From the NCBI RefSeq assembly GCF_002846365.1, contig NZ_PJMW01000002.1, forward strand, positions 806,001 to 870,000: a stretch of DNA of 64,000 nucleotides. The letters run 5' to 3'. The notes below the pieces were generated by a model, which made no database searches, was not told the origin of the DNA, and saw only the letters and a program-made list of their open reading frames with translations. Shown here piece by piece: positions 18,444-29,700 of the stretch (position 1 is its first letter; every line of letters begins with the position of its first letter). Both the position numbers and the translations under genes were made by a program. This DNA is from Nocardia fluminea. GTDB lineage: Bacteria; Actinomycetota; Actinomycetes; Mycobacteriales; Mycobacteriaceae.

Positions 18444-20309
18444 TCAGCCCTTCACCGGCGCCAGTTCCCACGGACCGTCGCCTTCGAGCGTCAGTACCTG
18501 GGTGTGGTGCTGGTCGACGGTGCTGCGGTGGGCCACCGAGACGACGATGGTGTCCGGGACCTCGGTGCGGATCAGTTTGTAGAGGGAGTACTCCAGCCCC
18601 TCGTCGACGGCGGAGGTCGCCTCGTCGAGGAAGACCACCTTGGGTCGGACCAGCAGGATGCGGGCGAAGGCCAAGCGCTGCTGCTCACCCGGGGACAGGA
18701 TCTTCGCCCAGTCGTCCTCGTCGTCGAGACGGTCGACAAGGTGGCCGAGATGAACCTTGGCGAGGACCTCGCGCAGCGTCTCGTCGCTCACGTCTTCTGG
18801 CTTGACCGGGTATTCGACAGCCGTGCGCAGGTCGCCGAGCGGGAGGTAAGGCATCTGGGACAGGAACAATGTCTCGGTGCCTGCCGGACGACTGATCTCG
18901 CCAGCGGCGTAGGGCCACATCTGCGCCAGCGCGCGTAGCAATGTTGTCTTGCCGCTGCCCGAAGCACCCTTGATAACCAATGCGTCGCTGGGGTCGAGCC
19001 GCAAGGTCAAGTCGTCGATGAGTACCTCGCCGTCCGGCTTGCGGACATCGACCTTGTCAAGTTTTACCGTGTCGTCCAGATCCGTGGCGGCGATCTTGGG
19101 CAAGTCGCGAGAGTCGTTGCTGGCGATCATCAAGCCGTCGAGGCGGATCAGGGACGCCCGGTAAGCGGCGAAGTCGTCGTAGGACTCACGGAAGAACGAC
19201 AGCGAGCTCTGGATCTCACCGAAAGCCGAAGCCGTCTGGTTCATCCCACCCAGGGTCACCGCACCACTGAAGAAACGGGGCGCCTGAATGAGGTACGGGA
19301 AGAGGTAAGCGGACTGGCCGACAACGAAGTTCCAGCCGGCGAACTTGAGGTACCGGTAGACGTAAGACCACTGCACCTGGATCACCTGGGCGAAACGGCC
19401 GAGCAGGCCGTTCCGTTCGACATCCTCGCCGTTGTAGAACGCCACGCTTTCAGCGGAGTCACGCACGCGCACCAGCGAGTAACGGAAATTGGCGTTCATC
19501 CGCTCGATCAAGAAGTTGATCCGAATCAGCGGGTGACCGATCCAGAAGGCGATCACGGTCGAGACCAGGACGTACGTGAGCACGATGACCAGGGCTGCAC
19601 GAGGGATCGTGACCCCGAGGATGGTCATCGGCCCGGACAGATCCCACAGAACCTTGGTGAACGATACGACCGAGACCACCGCCTCGACCGCGCCCAATGC
19701 AAGCGCGCGGGACTGCTGCGTGAACGTGTCGGTATCTGCCTGGATTCGCTGATCAGGGTTGTCGATCGTGTTGTCGATGAACCGGGACCGATAGAACGCG
19801 CGGCCACGCATCCAGTCGGTGGTGACACGCTCGGTGAGCCACACCCGCCACCGAATATCGAACGCCAGCTTCGCGTACAGGTACACCAGCTCTTTGACCA
19901 TCCAGATGGTGATCAGCAGGATGAACAGCTTCGCAGAGTTCCAGAACCCCGTTTTGGCTTCCGCGACCCCCGCCTCATCCGCAGCCTTCAGTGCGGACGC
20001 ACCGACCTGGAACGAGGTGAACATGTCATTGCCCCAGTAGCTGATCAGCACGCTCAGCCGGACACTCAACAATGCCAGGATCAGCAGTGCCGCGATGAAA
20101 AGCCAAGTGCGCCAAGCCCCGGGGCCACGGAAATAGTCACCGCTGACATGCCAGAATTGGCGACCCCACTTCGTCAGCCTGAGCAACAACGCGGCGATGA
20201 CCACGAAAACCACTGCGGTGATGAGGAAGGCGATCCCGAGCCATTTCAGGCTCTCGAACCACTCGACGCTCCAGTCCCTAGACGTCTCCACGCACGCTTC
20301 CCATCCCAC
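18444..20309 (-). CDS. ABC transporter, SbmA/BacA-type permease fused to ATPase
   Basis: This 621-residue half-transporter has an N-terminal membrane region of about six helices (residues ~20-330) of the ABC_membrane_2/SbmA-BacA type, and a C-terminal ATPase with Walker A GASGSGKTT (~448), signature LSPGEQQRLAFAR (~536) and Walker B VVFLDEATSAVD (~555). The mycobacterial counterpart Rv1819c imports cobalamin and hydrophilic peptides; a homodimeric importer role is therefore plausible. It is transcribed divergently from the siderophore-binding lipoprotein, with an iron box in between that could regulate both. Confidence 0.85.
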   Translation of the reverse strand: MGWEACVETSRDWSVEWFESLKWLGIAFLITAVVFVVIAALLLRLTKWGRQFWHVSGDYFRGPGAWRTWLFIAALLILALLSVRLSVLISYWGNDMFTSFQVGASALKAADEAGVAEAKTGFWNSAKLFILLITIWMVKELVYLYAKLAFDIRWRVWLTERVTTDWMRGRAFYRSRFIDNTIDNPDQRIQADTDTFTQQSRALALGAVEAVVSVVSFTKVLWDLSGPMTILGVTIPRAALVIVLTYVLVSTVIAFWIGHPLIRINFLIERMNANFRYSLVRVRDSAESVAFYNGEDVERNGLLGRFAQVIQVQWSYVYRYLKFAGWNFVVGQSAYLFPYLIQAPRFFSGAVTLGGMNQTASAFGEIQSSLSFFRESYDDFAAYRASLIRLDGLMIASNDSRDLPKIAATDLDDTVKLDKVDVRKPDGEVLIDDLTLRLDPSDALVIKGASGSGKTTLLRALAQMWPYAAGEISRPAGTETLFLSQMPYLPLGDLRTAVEYPVKPEDVSDETLREVLAKVHLGHLVDRLDDEDDWAKILSPGEQQRLAFARILLVRPKVVFLDEATSAVDEGLEYSLYKLIRTEVPDTIVVSVAHRSTVDQHHTQVLTLEGDGPWELAPVKG

Positions 20310-20395
20310 GACGGCCCAAATTCGGCGCAGTCTAACCCGGCTGGTGCGGCTGCGCCCGACATGCTTCTACCGTCGATCGATCAACGAAAACGTAC

Positions 20396-20414
20396 GTAGG
20401 TTAGCCTAGGCTGA
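20396..20414. promoter_or_regulatory. IdeR/DtxR-type iron box
   Basis: The 19-nt GTAGGTTAGCCTAGGCTGA matches the consensus TTAGGTTAGGCTAACCTAA at 14 positions. It sits 37 nt upstream of the siderophore-binding protein start, the usual place for iron-dependent repression, and 87 nt from the divergent BacA-type gene. Confidence 0.75.
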
Positions 20415-20450
20415 CTTACGCTGGAACTTGCTCTACGAAGGGTGTACCCC

Positions 20451-21428
20451 ATGACGACTGTTCGGACTTCGCGCGTCTGGCGACGCGCGGCGGTGGCCGC
20501 GCTCGCCGGTGCCCTCGCCTTCGGCGTGGTCGCCTGCGGTTCCAGCGAGGACGAGTCCGCCTCGGGCGAAGCGGTGACCATCACCCACGCCCGCGGTGAG
20601 ACGACCGTCCCCGGCACTCCGAAGAAGATCGTCGCCCTCGGCAACCAGTGGCTCGACAGCTCGCTGGCGCTCGGCGTGGTCCCCGTCGGCTACATCGACA
20701 ACGTCTCCGCGGTGTCCAAGAGCACCCCGCCGTGGACGCCGGAGTCCCTGAAGTCGGCCACCGCCCTCAACACCACCGGCAATATCGCCGAGCAGGTCGC
20801 GGCGCTCGAGCCGGACCTGATCCTGGCCGACCCGTTCATCGCCGACCAGAAGACCTACGACGACCTGTCCAAGGTCGCCCCGACCCTGCCCGCGCTGACC
20901 AAGGACGCTGTCACCCCGTGGCAGGACCAGGTCACGGCGCTGGGCAAGGTGCTGCACAAGGAGTCCGACGCGAGCGCGGTGATCAAGAAGGTCGACGACA
21001 AGGTCGCCGCCATCTCCGCCGCCAACCCCGGCTTGAAGGGCAAGACCTTCGCCAGCACCTGGCTCGCCAGCCCCGCGCAGCTGATGGTGCTCACCGACCC
21101 CAACGACGGCTCGGCCAAGGTGTTCACCGCACTCGGCATGGGCATCCCGGCCAACCTCACCGCGCTGCCCGCCAACCAGGGCCGTCTGGCGCTGTCGCCG
21201 GAGAAGGTCGACGAGCTCACCGCCGACCTGCTGCTGGCCGGTTACTCCCCCGGCCTCGACGAGAAGTACCGGCAGCTGCCGGGTTACGCCGAGCTGCCGT
21301 CGGTGCGCAAGGGTTCGGTCGTTTTCCTGACCACTCAGGAGATCAGCGCGATCAACCAGCCCAGCGCCCTGTCGGTGCCGTACATGCTGGACAAGCTCGA
21401 GCCCGCGTTCGCCGCCGCCGCGAAATAG
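20451..21428 (+). CDS. Iron-siderophore ABC transporter substrate-binding lipoprotein
   Basis: A 325-residue extracytoplasmic binding protein of the FepB/FecB type. The signal peptide ends in a lipobox (GVVACGSS) for diacylglycerol anchoring. The mature protein begins with the family pattern ITHARGETTVPGTPKKIVAL and has two lobes joined by a long helix (ALGKVLHKESDASAVIKKVDDKV). ATG 20451 follows GAAGGG by 8 nt; a GTG at 20442 is less likely. An iron box lies just upstream and a SagB-type oxidoreductase follows after 37 nt. No permease or ATPase for it is encoded nearby. Confidence 0.88.
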   Translation: MTTVRTSRVWRRAAVAALAGALAFGVVACGSSEDESASGEAVTITHARGETTVPGTPKKIVALGNQWLDSSLALGVVPVGYIDNVSAVSKSTPPWTPESLKSATALNTTGNIAEQVAALEPDLILADPFIADQKTYDDLSKVAPTLPALTKDAVTPWQDQVTALGKVLHKESDASAVIKKVDDKVAAISAANPGLKGKTFASTWLASPAQLMVLTDPNDGSAKVFTALGMGIPANLTALPANQGRLALSPEKVDELTADLLLAGYSPGLDEKYRQLPGYAELPSVRKGSVVFLTTQEISAINQPSALSVPYMLDKLEPAFAAAAK

Positions 21429-21465
21429 GCTCTGTCCCACCGGTTCTACCCCTGAGGATCTCACC

Positions 21466-22815
21466 GTGCTCGCCTCCGCTTACCCCGCCCAGACCCGATT
21501 CGCCCTGCGTGCCGGCGTCACCTGCCTGACGACGCCCGCCGGCGCGGTGCTGCTCAATCCGCCGCGCAACGAGAAGCTGACCGGTCTGGGCGCGGGGGCG
21601 CTGCAAGCGCTGAAAACCCTGAACCAGGGCCCGGCGACGGCGGCGGAAATGGCGACCGCGGCAGCCGGTGACGACATCACCGCCCTGATGCGCAAGCTCA
21701 CCGACGGCGGCTGGCTCTCGGTGACGGTCCGCGACGGCGGCCGCGACCTCTACAGCATCCGCCCCTTCGCCGATCCCGTCCCGCGCCCCACCGTGGCGCT
21801 GCCCACCTGGTCGGCGACACTGTCGAAATTCGCTGTCCTGCATCGCGACAACCAGGGTTTCGTGCTCGAACACCCCACGGCGTGGTGCGACCTGCGCATC
21901 CACGACCCGCGCCTGCTCGCTCTGCTCGACGGCCCCCTCGCCGCCGATTCACCGGTGCCCGCCGCCGTGAAGACCCAGTTCATGGCCGATCTGCAGTGGT
22001 GCGGTTTCCTGGTCGACGGCGACGAAGAGGAGCGCGAGTTCACCACCCGCTCCTGGAACACTCCCGACCTGTGGTTCCACCGCCGCAGCACCCTCGGCGC
22101 CCGCACGGTGACCTGGGACGACTTCGGACCCACCCGCTGGGCCGACGGCCAGTTCCCCGAATTGCCCTTGCGCCGTGCGTCCTTCGACGGTGAACCGGTC
22201 GCCCTGCCGACGCCGGACCTGGTGTCGCTGCGCCTGTCCGATCCGAGCCTGGCCGCCACCATCGAAGACCGTGTCTCCACCCGCGCCTTCGACGACGCCG
22301 CCCCCATCACCTCGGTTCAGCTGGGCGAATTGCTGTTCCGCAGCGCCCGCACCCGCGAGGACGGCTCCCGCCCCTACCCCTCCGGCGGCGGCGCGTACGA
22401 ACTCGAGATCTACCCCGTGGTGCGCAATGTCGCGGGCCTGGAAAACGGCATGTACCACTACGACTCGACCGACCACGCCCTGCGCCTGGTCGCGACCGCC
22501 GACGCTCCCGCCGTCCAGAAGCTCCTCAAATCCACCTCGGCCACGCTGGCAGGCGGCGCGCAACCGCAAGTCCTGCTGCTGGTCTCGGCCCGCGCGGGCC
22601 GCGTGATGTGGAGCTACGAACAGGTCGCCTACGCCAACATCCTCAAGCACGTCGGCGTCCTCATGCAGACCGTCTACCTCGCCGCCACCGCCATGCACCT
22701 CGGCGTCGTCGCCCAGGGCTTCAGCGACACCTCCGCCTTCGCCGCGGCCACCGGCCTCGACGAACTCGAAGAGTGCAACGTCGGCAGCATCATCATCGGC
22801 TCCCCCGCCCGCTGA
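21466..22815 (+). CDS. SagB/ThcOx-type FMN dehydrogenase
   Basis: A 449-residue protein in the SagB/McbC family, which uses FMN to oxidise azolines to azoles in peptide natural products. The C-terminal ~210 residues form the nitroreductase-like domain: DRVSTRAFDD (FMN phosphate contact), YPSGGGAYELEIYPVV, GMYHYDSTDHALRL, and near the end LGVVAQGFSDTSAFAAATGLDE. The N-terminal ~220 residues carry a winged-helix-like segment. It lies 37 nt downstream of an iron-regulated siderophore receptor gene, so a role in maturing an oxazole/thiazole siderophore such as nocobactin is an attractive inference. No RiPP precursor or cyclodehydratase is visible nearby. Confidence 0.85.
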   Translation: MLASAYPAQTRFALRAGVTCLTTPAGAVLLNPPRNEKLTGLGAGALQALKTLNQGPATAAEMATAAAGDDITALMRKLTDGGWLSVTVRDGGRDLYSIRPFADPVPRPTVALPTWSATLSKFAVLHRDNQGFVLEHPTAWCDLRIHDPRLLALLDGPLAADSPVPAAVKTQFMADLQWCGFLVDGDEEEREFTTRSWNTPDLWFHRRSTLGARTVTWDDFGPTRWADGQFPELPLRRASFDGEPVALPTPDLVSLRLSDPSLAATIEDRVSTRAFDDAAPITSVQLGELLFRSARTREDGSRPYPSGGGAYELEIYPVVRNVAGLENGMYHYDSTDHALRLVATADAPAVQKLLKSTSATLAGGAQPQVLLLVSARAGRVMWSYEQVAYANILKHVGVLMQTVYLAATAMHLGVVAQGFSDTSAFAAATGLDELEECNVGSIIIGSPAR

Positions 22816-22912
22816 CCTCGCCAATCGGTGAGACCTACGTCACATCATGCAACCTCCGGCGTCTGCCGCGCGTCCAAGCCTATGACGTGCTTCCTGACAG
22901 ATCGAGGGTCTC

Positions 22913-23428
22913 ATGAACGACGATTGGTCGGCGCCGACACAGGCATCGAACAACGCTCTGCGTGCGCAGATCGATTCGATGCTGGACACCTTCACCGCTG
23001 AGAAATCGGCACTGCTCGACGCCCAGGCCCGGGCCACCCAGCTCGTGACCGCCTGGTCGGCGGACGGGTTGGTCCGCGCCTCCGGCACGGTCGCGGGGAT
23101 CTCGGAAGTCCATATCGAGCGGGATGCCTTCAAACGGTCGACCCCGGAGTCCCTCGGCCGGTCGGTGACCGAGGCGATCTCCTCCGTGGCCGCGCAAGCC
23201 GCCGAGACCCAGCAGCTGGCCCTCGCCCCTCTCTCGGACCTGAGCGCGGACATGCCGGACCTGCCCGACCTGATCCCGGGCGCCCCCAGCATGAAAGACC
23301 TCATCGACCAGCTGACGCCGCCACCGCCACCGGCCCCCGAACCGGTCACGGACTCACCCCACAGCCTCGTCGACGACACCGACGACGAAGAAGGCGAATA
23401 CTTCCGCAACCGCGGATACCTCCGATGA
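22913..23428 (+). CDS. YbaB/EbfC-like protein of the type VII toxin operon
   Basis: A 171-residue protein resembling YbaB/EbfC: a helix with AEKSALLDAQARATQLV, the strand pattern TAWSADGLVRASGTVAGISEVHIE, then FKRSTPESLGRSVTEAISSVAAQA. A Pro-rich and acidic tail follows. Canonical YbaB binds DNA, but in nocardiae such proteins recur at the head of WXG/toxin operons, where their job is not established. GAGGG precedes ATG 22913. Its stop overlaps the next ATG by 4 nt. Confidence 0.75.
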   Translation: MNDDWSAPTQASNNALRAQIDSMLDTFTAEKSALLDAQARATQLVTAWSADGLVRASGTVAGISEVHIERDAFKRSTPESLGRSVTEAISSVAAQAAETQQLALAPLSDLSADMPDLPDLIPGAPSMKDLIDQLTPPPPPAPEPVTDSPHSLVDDTDDEEGEYFRNRGYLR

Positions 23429-23745
23429 GCTCGCTCAAAGCCGACCCGCAAGCGTTGCGCGGCACTCAGCCGTCGTTCACCTCGGTGGCCGACACGATCA
23501 CCACCGGCGTTCAGAAGCTGGCGGCCGTGATCGCGGCAGAGGGTGAGTGCTGGGGTAACGACGAGATCGGCCAGTCGTTCGCCAAGAACTACGCACCCGG
23601 TGTCGAGCCCGGTCAGAAGGCGGTGACCGGCCTGTCGACGGTGATGACCCAACTCGGCGAGAACATGGTCGAGGTCGCGGAAGCGCTACAGACCCAGGAC
23701 ACGACGCGCGCGGGTGAGATCGACAAGGCCACGGGGTCGCTGTAG
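23425..23745 (+). CDS. WXG100-family protein
   Basis: A 106-residue helical-hairpin protein with the WG turn (EGECWGNDEIGQSFAKNYAPG). The length and the two amphipathic helices fit WXG100 partners of type VII secretion. Overlap with ybaB-like (4 nt) and with the toxin start (1 nt, TAGTG) puts all three in one translationally coupled operon, so this protein probably pairs with the N-terminal domain of the toxin to form the export signal. Confidence 0.85.
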   Translation: MSSLKADPQALRGTQPSFTSVADTITTGVQKLAAVIAAEGECWGNDEIGQSFAKNYAPGVEPGQKAVTGLSTVMTQLGENMVEVAEALQTQDTTRAGEIDKATGSL

Positions 23746-26700
23746 TGGGCATCGAGATCCCCGACGAGCTCGCCTGGGTAGCCAAGTACATTCTCGGCGC
23801 GGGCGATTGGCCCGAAGGTGACGAAACGGCGATGCGCCGGGTCGCCGACGGGTGGACCGCCATGGCGAACACTCTCGACACGGTCGACGACAACGCCGCC
23901 CTCGCCCTGAACGCCGCGTTGACGGCGCTGTCCGAAGGCGAAACCCACACCGCCATCGCCGCTTACCGCGACAAGTTGCTCGCGGGCGACGACGCGACTT
24001 TCACCGCTGTTCGCAAGTGGTGTGAAAAACAAGCCGAACTACTCGAAGACGGCGCCAACGACATCGAGCACACCAAACTGGTGATCATCGCGACGATGAT
24101 CATCGCCGCGGTGGAGATCGGCGCGGCGATCGCGACCTCCTGGACAGGTGTCGGCGCGGTCGCCGGTGTGGCCGCCCGGGTGGCCGCCCAGGTCGCGGTG
24201 CGGGTGGCGATCAAACAGCTCATCGCCCGCATGCTCACCCGCGGCGCCGCGAAGGCAGCCGCCCGGTTGGCTCTGCGAGGCGCCGCGTTCGAAGCACTCG
24301 AAGAAGGCGGCACCGATCTCGGCGCACGTCTGATCCAGGTCGCCAAGGGCGACCGCTCCACCGACAAGTTCGGCTGGACCGATCTGGGCCTCGCCACTTT
24401 CGGCGGCGCGGTCGGCGGTGCGGCAGGCGGACTGCTCGGCGGTGGCACCGGTGCGCTCGGCGATGTCGCGTCTTCCACCGCGGGCAAGCTCGCGGGCAAA
24501 GTCGTCGGCGGCACCGTCACCGAACTGGGCGCCGACCTCTCCGCCCAGGTCGCCACGGCGGGAGTCGGCGCGGCCTTCCTAGGCCAGGAATTCAAACTCG
24601 ATGTAGGCGTGGACACCTTCACCAGTGCCGGTGCAGGTGGCGTCCAGAGTGCGCTGGAGTCGAGCAGTCAGGGCGGAAACAGCACCGCCCCTACAGTTCC
24701 CGATCTGGGCACCGACGTTCCCGGCTCCACGACCCCCGCGGGGGTCGAGACCCCCTCCGGTGATCAGAGCCCGAACGGATCCGACAACACCGGTTCGAAC
24801 GCGCCGGCGGCTCCGAACAACGCCGACACCGGCGGGTCGACGAACCCAGCATCCACGGCTCCGACCGGGGACGGCGCGATCCCCCAAAATGGCTCGCCCG
24901 ATACCTCGACACCGGGAGAATCCGCACCGTCGAGCCCAAACGGCGCAAACGCAACTCCGCCCACTGGCGACTCCACACCGTCGGTCCCGAACAACAACGG
25001 ATCCACCGAGCCGGGTCAAACCGCACCCTCGGCCAACGGATCCCCCTCCCCCAGCGACACGACAGCGTCCAACCCGAACGGCAACGGGTCCACCCCGTCC
25101 CCACCAACCGGCGACACCACACCATCGAGCCCAACCAGCGACGCCCCCACCGCGACACCCCCTGCCGGCGACTCACCGTCGACCCCGAACAGCAACGCCC
25201 CCAACGAAACACCGTCGTCCGGCGATGCCTCCCCCTCGAACAACCCCGCGAGCACACCCTCCACAAGCGACACCCCAACGCCCCACCCCACCGGCTCGTC
25301 ACTGGACCTCCCGACCCAGGATTCCTCGACTCAGCCGAACACCCCCACCGTTCCCTCCCCCAATACCACCACCGGACAACAGAACCCGCCCCCGAGCGAC
25401 ACCGCGCAAGCAAACACCACTCCCACAACACCGGCGAATCCCCAACCCACGACACCAACCCCCACCAACACACCGGATTCGACCGCCCAACAACCGACCA
25501 CATCGACACCCACCACGCAGGATTCGACCCCCCAGCAATCCCCGACTTCGACTCCCGCCGCAACAACCACCGGTTCACCGATCTCGACATCCACCCAACC
25601 GACAAACCCTTCGAACAACCCCACCGACCCCACTCGTCCGTCATCGACAGACACATCAACTGCGGCCGCCACCACCGCGACGGCGCCCCAAACCAGCAAC
25701 CCCACAACAACACCCACCACCTCGACCCCACCACCCACTGCCACACCGACATCCACGCCGACACCCCCGACCACCCAGATCCCCCCGTCAGCGCCGTCGT
25801 CACCCAGATCGACCACCACACCCCCGGCAACCCCGCAACCCACGCCCCCACCGTCCACAACACCGTCGAATACCCCGAACCACGCCAGCGCGCCGCTCCC
25901 GCACCAGCCGTCTTCGCCGACCCGCCAGCAAGATCTCGGCACCAACCCCACCCCGCCGACCGCACCGAACACTCACCAACCGTTCGGGCCGAACGCGACA
26001 CCTACGAACAACCCGAGCGCACCGAACAACACGAGCCAACCACCTTCGAGTCGCGCTCGCGAACTCCGTGAATCGCTGCGCGGCTTGCTATCTCAGGATG
26101 GCCGCACCACCTCGGTGGACGCGAATCGGAGCCCGTTCGTCCAGCGTCCACCGGCCTACCGCATCCGACGCTTCCATCTGGGAGGCAATCAGTGGGTCGC
26201 CGTCGCAAGCGTCCGCGCCCACATTCCCAACGCCCACTTGATGTCACCGAACGACCTGCGCCTGGCGATGGAGGCGATTCAGGCAACCGTCGACGCGACC
26301 TTCAACAACGGCAGCCCCCTGCTCAGCGGCGACCGATTCCTGGTCGATGTGGAGTTCACGACCGACCCTGCGGCCGCGGATACAACACTGGATCCCAGTC
26401 GGCCTGCCGGCATCGCCAACACGCTCCGTGATCACATGGGGTTGTTCCCCGCGCCGGCCGGACAGCCCTTGAGCCCGAATGATCTTCGCGAAATCAGCAA
26501 CGATATCGCTCGCGCGAATACTCCTTCGAGAATCGCTGATCCCGCGGATTCCCGGGTGATCGATCATCGCGAACTCGCCGACATCGAGGATCCCCTGCAT
26601 CAGACTCGGGTCGAGGACTCGCTTCGCGCGGGTAACAGCTTCATCCGGGGCGCCGATCCGCGCACCCATCCCTACGGTCAGTTGACCAACGATGGCGGGC

Positions 26701-29700
26701 GTACTGTCCCTGGCCGAGGCAACAACTGCCTCGACTGCTCGCTATCCGCCTTGTCATCGTTCTTCGGCCTGCCTCGGGTGTCCGCGCCACGGTGGCCCGA
26801 CCAGTTGCCGAATGGCCAACTGGACAACGTGTCAGGGGAGTGGAACGGACGCAACCGTGCCGCAGCCTGCCTGGGCGCGAACTGGGCGTCGTATTCTGGA
26901 ATGCCGATCCCGGACCAGTACCAGGCGTTGCACAACTACATCGCCGGTCTCGGTCCCGGTTCCGCGGCCATGGTCGGAACCAGGTGGCATGCGCGTGATC
27001 GAAACGGCAACAAGCTCTACAACGACGACGGCTCACCGGTGTTCCGCGGCGGTCACGCCACCGTGATCGTCTTCCCGCCCGGAGCAACGGGCCCGGTGTG
27101 GTGGGATCCGCAGTCCGGGCAAACATTCGACGCTCCACCGGCATACCTGACCAACGAGTCGGCGGCGTTGGAATGCATACCCATCGACGCAAACGGAGGA
27201 ATGCCCCATGGCGGAACCAGTACCCACGCGGGAACAGGCCAGACATTTGCTGGCCCAAGTGTTCGGTCCGAACCAGGAGTACAGCATCCTGGAGAGCAAG
27301 CACGGCTGGGTGTGTCAGCCGATGCTGTCTCCGGAGGAGGACGCCCAGCGGGGAATGGGCTTGGGGAACTACGTGATCAGCAAGCATACGGGGGTGATCA
27401 CGGCGCACTCGAGCATGCCGATGCCGGTGATCGCGGAGGAATTCGACGCGACGACGGAAGCGGGCCAGCCGCCCCAGGGCTACCAGATCCATCCGAAACA
27501 GCGCCGAATTCACCTGACTCGCCGATTCGAAGACCAGAACACGATCGTGTACCGAGTGCACCTGACCTTCTTGGAGAGCCCGGACGATCCGGGGATGACT
27601 CAAGAAGTCGAGATCACCAAGAATCCGATCCGCCACCGGCCCACGGACCGGGTCTCGGCAGTAGCGACGTCCTGGGCGTACGAGCAGAGCCGGAACACGG
27701 GGACGTGGCCCGCGGAGGGAACGATCGAGCAGTAGGTGATCCACCGAGCGATTCCACTCCTGCGGCGACCGAACCCGCGGCCTCACCCGGCGATGGAACG
27801 TCGACTACGCGAGGAACCACACCTCAAGCGACAGACGGCACCACCGCGCCGCCGTCACAGTCATCGGTCAATCAGACTGCGGCACCGCAGCCACCCAGTC
27901 AGAACCAGACTTCGCTGCCTGCGTCGACTACCACACCGGCCATAACTCCAGGTACCTCACCAACTCCCGTCACCAGCACAACGCCCGCTGCTCACCAGTC
28001 GTCTACGCCAGCGCTATCAACCCCGACATCACAGCAGGTAGACAACGCCAATCAGGCACGCGCAGCGCGCGAGAACCTGCGTTCCCAGCAACCCGACGGA
28101 GGCGTGCGCCAAGTCGCCGACCCACACGGCGGCCGCAGCTTCACATGGGGCAGGTTTACCACCGCTTTCGCCACGCCGGTTTCGGTGCTCCGAGTCGGCA
28201 TCCGTGTAACCGGCACCGGCAGCTTCGATCCGGCGGTCGTCCAAGCGCTCCTGGAACAGGCCCAACGCGCCGTCGACCTGCACTTCAACCGAGGCGAGCA
28301 ACTCCTGTCGGGCGACTGGATGATGGTCGACCTGGTCACGGTCAGCGACCCTGCAGCGGCTGACATGACCATCGACCTCGATCCGTCCAATCCTCACAGC
28401 ACGCCTGCCGACGCCGACCTCGCCACTCTCACCGAACTGCTGCGAGAACAGCTCGGACTGCCGCCCAGCGACACCGACCTGAATGTGGACGACATCCGCG
28501 AATTGAGCAACAGCATCGCTCGCGCCAATACACCGGCAGCGCTCGACGGCCTCCCGGATACCCGAGTCGAGGGACCCGAGCGGCTCGACAGCCTCGAGCA
28601 TGTCGAGTACCAGCATGATGTGGAAGATGCTCTGCGAGATGGCAACCAGTTCTTGGTCGGCGCTGACCCCCGAACCAACGATTACGGGCACCTGATCAAC
28701 GACGGCGGACCGACCGTTCAGGGCAGGAGCAACAACTGCCTCGACGGATCTCTGGCCGCATTGTCATCGTTCAACGGCAGGCCCGAAGTCGGTTCACCGC
28801 GCTGGCCCGACCTCGACGCTGACGGGAACCTCGAGACCCGAACAGGCGAGGAAGACGGAATCGATCGGGCAACCGCTTGGCTGGGCGGTTCGTGGCAGCT
28901 CGGTGACCTCAACCTTGCGGTCTCGGCGCAGTTCCAGGCGCTGCACGACCAGATCCGCAGCATGGGTCCCGGAGCATCAGCGCTGGTCGTCAACACCTGG
29001 CACGCACGCGACGAAAATACCGGCGAACTGCTGTACGAGGCAGACGGCTCGCCCACAATCGATGGTTCCCACGCGACCGTCATCGTCTATCCCCACGGCG
29101 CCGCGGGCCCGGTGTGGTGGGATCCCCAATCATCCGAATACTCGGACACGCCACCGCACAACCTGACCAGCGGATCGGTCGAACTCTGGTCGATGCCCGT
29201 CGATACCCAAGGAGTAGCCAATGCCGGTTCCACCGCTGGTCACCAAGGAACAAGTGCGGGAATTCCTAGCGGAAGCGTTCCCAACCCAGACCTTCTCGGT
29301 GATCGAGTTCAACCACGGGTGGGTGTGCCGACCGGAGCTGAGCCCGGAACAGAAAACAGCGGGCCAGGGACTCGGCCAGACGTGCTACGTCCTCAACAAG
29401 CAGACTGGGGTCGTGACAGTGCACCCCAGCCTGCACCCATGGACGATCGGCGAGACGTACGACCAGGCGATCGAGACCGGTCAGCCGGTGAACGGGCGGC
29501 AGATCTATCCCAAGCGCCGTCGGGCGACATTTCAGCGTCTGACCGAGAGCCCGGAAACGATTACGTACCAAGTGACAGTGACGTCGCTGGACAATCCGCC
29601 GGGACCACCCGAGACGTACCAGCTGACATTCAACAAACAAACCCTGAAACGGGACCAGCGCGGGCCGATGGACTCCCTGGTGATCTCGAAAGCCCAATGG

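Noticed and set aside
24691..26001. Trp/Gly/Arg-rich minus-strand ORFs opposite the toxin linker
   Set aside because: They are antisense shadows of the low-complexity linker with no ribosome site or family resemblance.
24625..26241. 538-codon plus-strand ORF inside the toxin linker
   Set aside because: Its Arg/Pro/His-only composition is the +1 reading of Thr/Pro/Ser codons; it lacks a ribosome site and any domain.
26641..27786. 381-codon minus-strand ORF opposite the first papain domain
   Set aside because: The opposite strand holds clear catalytic motifs and a nested immunity gene; this translation is Arg-rich without pattern.
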